Below are positions 58,851-64,000 of a stretch of DNA of 64,000 bases, one piece after another. The stretch is from assembly GCA_949130485.1 (NCBI GenBank), contig OX422198.1, positions 2,623,262 through 2,687,261 on the forward strand, written 5' to 3'. The notes beneath the pieces were generated by a model. The model was not told the DNA's origin. It did no database searches and was given only the letters and a program-made list of their open reading frames with translations. Positions within the stretch are counted from its first letter, which is position 1, and each line of letters starts with the position of its first letter. Both the position numbers and the translations under genes were made by a program. This stretch comes from Agelas oroides (taxonomy: Eukaryota > Porifera > Demospongiae > Agelasida > Agelasidae).

Positions 58851-61800
58851 ATGATAAAAGTTAATACACAGGCCAGAGGAAAACAAGCCGTTAACGACAG
58901 TGCATTAGCATCCGTATTAGCAGAGGAAGTGATGGACATCCAATCTGAGTGCAACTTTGGTACACCAACAAGCTTCCCTTCACCAGCTTCACCACCTCAA
59001 CCCTCACCTCACAGTGGCTCCAGAAGGGATTTCCCCACACACCTGATGCCAAGCATGAGGGTCTGGTTGCAAGCCTATATTGCATTTTGTCGCAATTACC
59101 GGTACAACATACTGACATCCGGCGAGAACCATAGAGTTTGCTATTCGCAAGAATTTGTCAAACGTTGCATTGTAACAAACATTCAAATGAGAAGTAGTCA
59201 GAACTTAGCAGAGGTACAGCCAGGGAACTGGGCTACAGTGACCTGATGCCTGAATTCAATTAGGCATTATGTAATGTACCTGATAATTGCATTCCTGCCA
59301 CACGAAACACAATGTAGGCTTGCAACCAGACCCTCGTGCTTCAAACTCGGGTCTGGCTTCGTGAGACTAGTGCATTGTGGGGCAAGTGTGAGCAAGTTGT
59401 ATGGGGCACTGATATTTGACCTCATACATGTAACACTTAATATCACATAAGCTGTTTTCCAATGTATGCAGATAACACCTATATACACCACAAAATTAGT
59501 TGACTCCTTCTGAAGGCTGTTGTTGGTTCATTGAGAGGATGGGTCAGCTGTGACCATCTCAGTCTAAATGCCTATTGACATAACCTAGGCAGGTAGTGGT
59601 CATCTAAACATCAATTTGTGGTGGTATTGCTGCACTCTATGCAAAACAAAATTCACATTGACACTTGCATCTATTGCGCTAGACTGACACTTTCCTCTAG
59701 GCAGCTGTATGCTCACTCTGAGCTACAAAACTGCTATAACTGCATGTCTGTAATGTTACATCAGACCCTGAATTGAATAAGCCTGTACAGTAGTGAAGGG
59801 ATGGTGTGGGAAAAGGTTGCCTCTGCAGGAGCATGCTTCCTGGGGGAACATGCCTCAGGTCAGTTACAGACGTTTGGAAACCTGTCAGTAGGTTACTGCA
59901 AACTTACGTGAATCCTTCTTTTTGCATCTTGATTATACGTGTAATGCATGGTTGTAGCAAGCAGTCAGGTGGTTGGGTTTAGGCCTGACCACATTTTCGT
60001 GGATCCAACATGCCACATGCACACTAATTGAAATACACATAGAATCGTAAGCCAGGCCATCCCTGAAAATTACCTATCATTCATTGTACAAACATCATGC
60101 ATATTCTAAACTGATAAAAGGTACGGCTACATTAGCCATTCGGTTCATTCAATGTCCATTCCTTCACTACGGTGGAGCCAAAGCCATGACATATTGCCTA
60201 CTGGTGGCCAACACCTCACAGTGTGGACGTGTAGTAAGTATCAAAATTCTGCTTGGCAAATGGTCATATCCCAAAAGTAGCCTTAAAAGCGATTTCCGAG
60301 CATCTAAACTTTATCTGGGGGAGCATGCCCCCAGATCCCGCTAGCTGCTGCGTACTTACCGGCTTCATACTTTAGCCACACCGCCTGTGAATAGCTTGCT
60401 ACAGCCCTGTAAGCTAGTTGAAACTTCCTCTACGGTTTATTTTATGACAAGACAACATGGTCAAGACAATTTCGAGGAGAAGAGCTAGTCCATGAATGTC
60501 CTACTTGAGCTTTAGAGTGGCCCAGCTGTTGTTGCTGCAGCTGTTACTGTGTACCAGAACTTCACTTCTTGACTGCAATAAATCTGAGACTGAGAACTGA
60601 AGACAGTAAATTGCTTTGTATTTGTGTGACTCACATTATTTTGAACCTAAATTCAATTCTTAACGCATGCCCACTCTTAGTTATTAATAGCTTGTATTCT
60701 ATTAGGATAAGTGTGACATACACATTAACATTCTACCATCCCATATAGAGATGCACTCTACAACATGGCACTAGCACAATAGCACATGCTGCATCTGCTA
60801 GTGTAGACAGCAACTTGGAACTGGCTAAAGTAGTTGGTAACATATTATGATCTGGCCGGGTATGTCAGGTCTGAGTTTTGTGTGAGTAATTTTTGCATAT
60901 GTAAGTCCATGGCTAAGTGGTGTAACATATATGTGGCTATACCTTTATTGTGTTGCTGGTATGCATTATGTAAAGATTTCATCAAAGTCCTTACATTTTC
61001 ACAGGTGAGCTAAGACAAAGGGCACTTATAGTGCAACTTACCTTTGACTTCCTGCCACCTGACTTCACAACACCTGAATTTCAGGCACCAAGTACTCAGC
61101 AAGTTCTGAATGATTCAAGAAGGTACTAAACAGACTCAGATTTATGTGCTGCAAGAGAGACAGCATAGTTAAACATTATATGGTGAGCATCAAGAAGGAA
61201 TGCTGCAATCATGGATGCTATAATTATGTAATGTGATTCAGGCCTGTAGAGAGGGGGGTTCAAAGGAGTTCACTTGAACCCTCCTTTGGTCTCTACAGAA
61301 AATATTTAAATACTAGCTGCTCAGCTATGCATTTGAAATGCCCTACCATTTTAAATGGTCCACTAGCCTCGCTACCATGCACAGAGAATCACTGCAATCT
61401 TGATCAGTTTGGTTGCTGCTGTGCACCGTGTTCGTTATTAAAGACCGGGAGATAAATCTGGAATGCGCTTATGTGATAAATGTATGCTGCTGCGTTGCAT
61501 GTACCTATGAAGGTCACATGAAATGGGGTGCATAAGTAAAGTTCAGGTGCTTGAGAGTTCATTGATTGTCCTTCGCCAACAATAAAGTGGCAACTGAATA
61601 GTCTAGCTGGAATCATACGATCTTTCTTCACAAACACACTAAAAACACATGGAGATGTATATTATGGTAGTCTAGGTATTATTTGCATACTGTTTCACCA
61701 TCTGTAACCCCACCTGCTGTTCTGCTACGTAAGTTAATTTAATTAATAGGTAAATATACCCATAAAAGCAGTAGTTAATGATATTCATGAGGGTTCTGAT

Positions 61801-63931
61801 GACCACTATAATCTGACAGTGTTGACTAAGGGCTAAGGGCTTTACAAGGCTATAGTTAAATTCATCAGCAATCTCATTCCATGATCCACCAAATTCTACC
61901 AACTGCTTGCTAATGAGATTCATGGCCATTCACGAGGCTGTTTGAGCGGGTTACAGTCCAGGCAGGGTTAGGCGAAAGCATAGGGTTCAATCCACTTTAG
62001 CCAGATGAACTATCACCCCCAGTTTAAGCACTCACACTAACCCTTAATTTTGTAATGTGTGTAACTGAAATTTCAATGTCACCTGGCTTAGCAAATGTCC
62101 ATACATGGATAAGATACAGCCAAAAACTGGATGCAATACTTTAAAAAAATTTCCTTGGGGAGCATTACCCCAGCCCCCCCCCCCCCCCCCCCCCCCCATC
62201 CCCCTAGTCATGCATGCTTACAAACACGTGCACTTCAGACATCTATGTACCCCCTTCTTAAAATCCTGGATATGGGCCTGTATTTTACTATTGCTTTCAA
62301 CAGATGAAAGTTTAACCTGTAGCACTGCAAGCTTAGTTATCAGTAGTATTACTAGGGGTTTCTTATGACTTAGCCACTCCGTACTTCTGCCATATAAAAT
62401 GTGCTAGAAATCAGTGCATACCACATAATGTGATATGGTACAGTAATCTATAATACATTCATGGATGAGGAGTTCCTTAAATAGAGGGATGCTTTAGCAA
62501 ATATTTTTTAGTATTTTGATATTTCTCTTAAAAGTATGATATTTAGTACCCCTACTTCCTGTAGTACCAGCCTTGTACAATATCATACCCTTTCATAGAT
62601 TAGCGGGTTGTTATTGTAGCTGCTGGAGTAAGATGTTAAACATTGTGTGCACATTTATTTTGTAGTCAAACATCCCAGGAAAGCTTATACACAGGGTTCT
62701 CTCTAGGATATTATGTGCGCATTTTATGTAGTCAAACATCCCAAGAAAACTTATGCAGGGTTCTCTCTAGGATATTGAGTTTGGGGGAAAGTTGTATAAA
62801 GTGTTGCCTAGGGGGGTCTGGGGGCATGCTCCTCAATTACAATTTGGGGTTTTAGGTCCTCCGAGATTGTCTCTAATGCAATCTGAGAAGTAAAATCACA
62901 CCAAGAACTGTATTTTTGACAAATTTTTTAGGGGTAGTCTTTAAAATTTCTTTAGGGAAGCTGGAGTGTTTGGGGGAGAAGCTTCCCTCCTACACTAGAT
63001 TGAACCCTGTTACATGACAGTCTTCTAAAACTTCAATATTGGAATACATTTTCATCTCCTCTCAAAATCTATAATTATGCTGGCAATGCCAATGCATGTT
63101 TCTTGTCATTCTCAAAGGAGAAACATAGTTTACTACTGTTAAATGGTGCTAGATTCTGTAACCTCTTGAGTTACACAGTCGAGCACTTTGCTGCTAGGCC
63201 ACCAGGAGCCTTCTGTATCCTTCGGGAAATATTAAAAGCTAGTGATGATAATGTGTAAACTCTTACTATGTGTTTTTTTGTTAATGTCTGTAGGTTAATT
63301 GAACTGATTCGAGAATTAAAGGTATAGCTATGTGTAAATGTATGTATATGTAATATATGCATTATGTGTAAAGGTATAATTATGTATTTTATCGTGCATT
63401 TTTAGTTATTAAGCAGTTGTAGTTATTAAGCATTTGTAGTTATTATGCATTTGACAATTCATTGACAATTCATTGACATGTGCTAAAGTTTTCAGTTGGC
63501 AACAGTACTCCTCCACTTCTCTGGGGTTTGGTTTATTGTTATGCACCATAGAAAGATAGTATTACAGTTGTTTGTGTAAAACGTGCAAGAAGCAAAGCAA
63601 GAGAGCCGCAATGGGAAAAAGGCGGGAAGTGTGTCTTGGTGGGTCTCGCAATCAATATTTTTACAATCAGCTGATTAACTTTTGGCTTTACGCTTTTTGC
63701 TTTGCTGTTTCAAGTTTCAATAAATTAAGAGATGTTTGAATTTTGTAATGTGATTCCTGCAGTTAGCTACTTTGATTGTCAATGAAGCAATCAAAGATGA
63801 GCTTGCCTTCCTCACAGAATTCCCTGATACGACCAAGTGTTGGCCCTGAACTCGATTCCCTAGTCTCTATGGAACTACTACAAGGCCTTGGAGAAATTAT
63901 TGCTGAGGATACAAGCAATATCAGGGTCCAG
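58851..63931 (+). CDS. Unrecognised multi-exon gene, 5' part
   Basis: Exons 58851-58959, 61005-61122, 63294-63321 and 63788-63931 join with matching phases: TTT G / GT GAG; AGA AG / G TTA; AAG / CAA. The protein starts MIKVNTQARGKQAVNDSALA, goes on with SVLAEEVMDIQSECNFG, then ELRQRALIVQLTFDFLPPDF, a 28-nt microexon (LIELIRELK) and QSKMSLPSSQNSLIRPSVGP, and continues past the window after NIRVQ (donor GTAGCT). It appears helical, with no domain I recognise. ATG 58851 is chosen because it opens the frame; an acceptor (ATACACAG) at 58871 means it could instead be an internal exon. The microexon and the weak acceptor before 63788 are the least certain parts. Confidence 0.45.
59037..59335. repeat. 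Inverted-repeat element
   Basis: AGCATGAGGGTCTGGTTGCA and AGCCTATATTG at the left are inverted as CAATGTAGGCTTGCAACCAG and ACCCTCGTGCT at the right. It lies in the first intron of the plus-strand gene. The adjacent GTGCATTGTGGGGCAAG at about 59370 is similar to 51855-51870. Confidence 0.65.
59400..61004 (+). other. Intron, no exon seen
   Basis: Apart from GGGGGAGCATGCCCCCAG (60316-60333), a G-rich repeat fragment, I see no gene or clear repeat. Confidence 0.35.
61404..61930 (-). CDS. Possible minus-strand exons within the plus-strand gene's intron
   Basis: A frame from 61929 (MAMNLISKQLVEFGGSWNEI, ADEFNYSL) and a second block ending at a GTACAT donor near 61505, preceded by a good acceptor (GTTTTTAG) near 61638: VFVKKDRMIPARLFSCHFIV, GEGQSMNSQAPELYLCTPF. 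The second recalls the C-terminal half of a THAP zinc finger (C-x-x-H-F...S...P..Y.P..F) but is degenerate. Phases of the two blocks do not match. Weak. Confidence 0.22.
62640..62775. repeat. Two tandem copies of a 60-70-bp unit
   Basis: GTAGTCAAACATCCCAGGAA then AGCTTATACACAGGGTTCTC and TCTAGGATATT occurs twice in a row (62663 and 62727), the second with small deletions. Confidence 0.8.
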
Positions 63932-64000
63932 GTAGCTATACTTACTGAGTATATTATTCTACATAGCCTGAGCAATCTCACTGTTGATGTGTTTTATCTT

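Noticed and set aside
58851-59246. A single-exon 131-residue protein
   Set aside because: Beyond 58959 the frame enters proline/serine-rich sequence and then an inverted-repeat element; a GTACAC donor at 58960 in the right phase gives a better model.

Overview
The window is animal nuclear DNA: split genes with GT-AG introns, protein families known only from metazoans (adhesion GPCR, SRCR and Calx-beta extracellular modules, SNM1/Apollo nuclease), and a dense population of foldback DNA transposons and retroelement debris. The very expanded SRCR gene, the compact introns and repeat types that I associate with demosponge genomes suggest a sponge (Amphimedon-like). That is an inference, not a proof.

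Layout. (1) 1-27,078 (+): the 3' part of one large gene. Ten SRCR domains, each built from two phase-1 exons, are followed by a hormone-receptor-like cysteine domain, a GAIN domain with a modified GPS, a seven-helix adhesion-GPCR domain and a cytoplasmic tail ending in a stop at 27,078. The intron between the last SRCR exon and the HRM exon carries an antisense tyrosine-recombinase (DIRS-type) retrotransposon (about 13.1-19.1 kb), with a spliced gag, an RT-RNase H frame, a recombinase and a 54-bp minisatellite inside the gag intron. (2) 28.6-29.05 kb (+): frameshifted retroelement remnant. (3) 29.5-34.3 kb (-): a decayed, unrecognised gene broken by a LINE RT fragment and by two DNA-transposon copies. 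(4) 35.6-41.7 kb (-): seven symmetric phase-1 exons encoding two Calx-beta domains and two further cysteine-containing extracellular modules. (5) 42.5-44.9 kb (-): an intact, intronless 787-aa secreted multicopper oxidase. (6) 45.5-45.8 kb (-): small ORF resembling the N-terminal region of Crypton/DUF3504-related proteins. (7) 46-52.3 kb: nested inverted-repeat elements with no convincing gene. (8) 53.0-57.4 kb (-): partial SNM1B/Apollo-like (DCLRE1B) DNA-repair nuclease with an acidic C-terminal extension. (9) 57.7-58.6 kb: a 10 x 49-bp minisatellite and a Penelope-like 3' end. (10) 58.85-63.9 kb (+): the start of an unrecognised multi-exon gene running off the window.

The genes do not form a pathway. 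The most notable coding feature is the receptor: a scavenger-receptor cysteine-rich ectodomain fused to an adhesion GPCR, with a GPS that has lost one whole disulfide pair but keeps the cleavage tripeptide. The most notable non-coding features are a dispersed TAGCCTCGTTCCCAGG foldback family (at least ten copies, one reduced to the two terminal repeats only), a tRNA-like sequence carried inside a TA-flanked foldback element, a DNA-transposon copy inserted exactly in a splice donor, and a hammerhead-like core inside a long stem.
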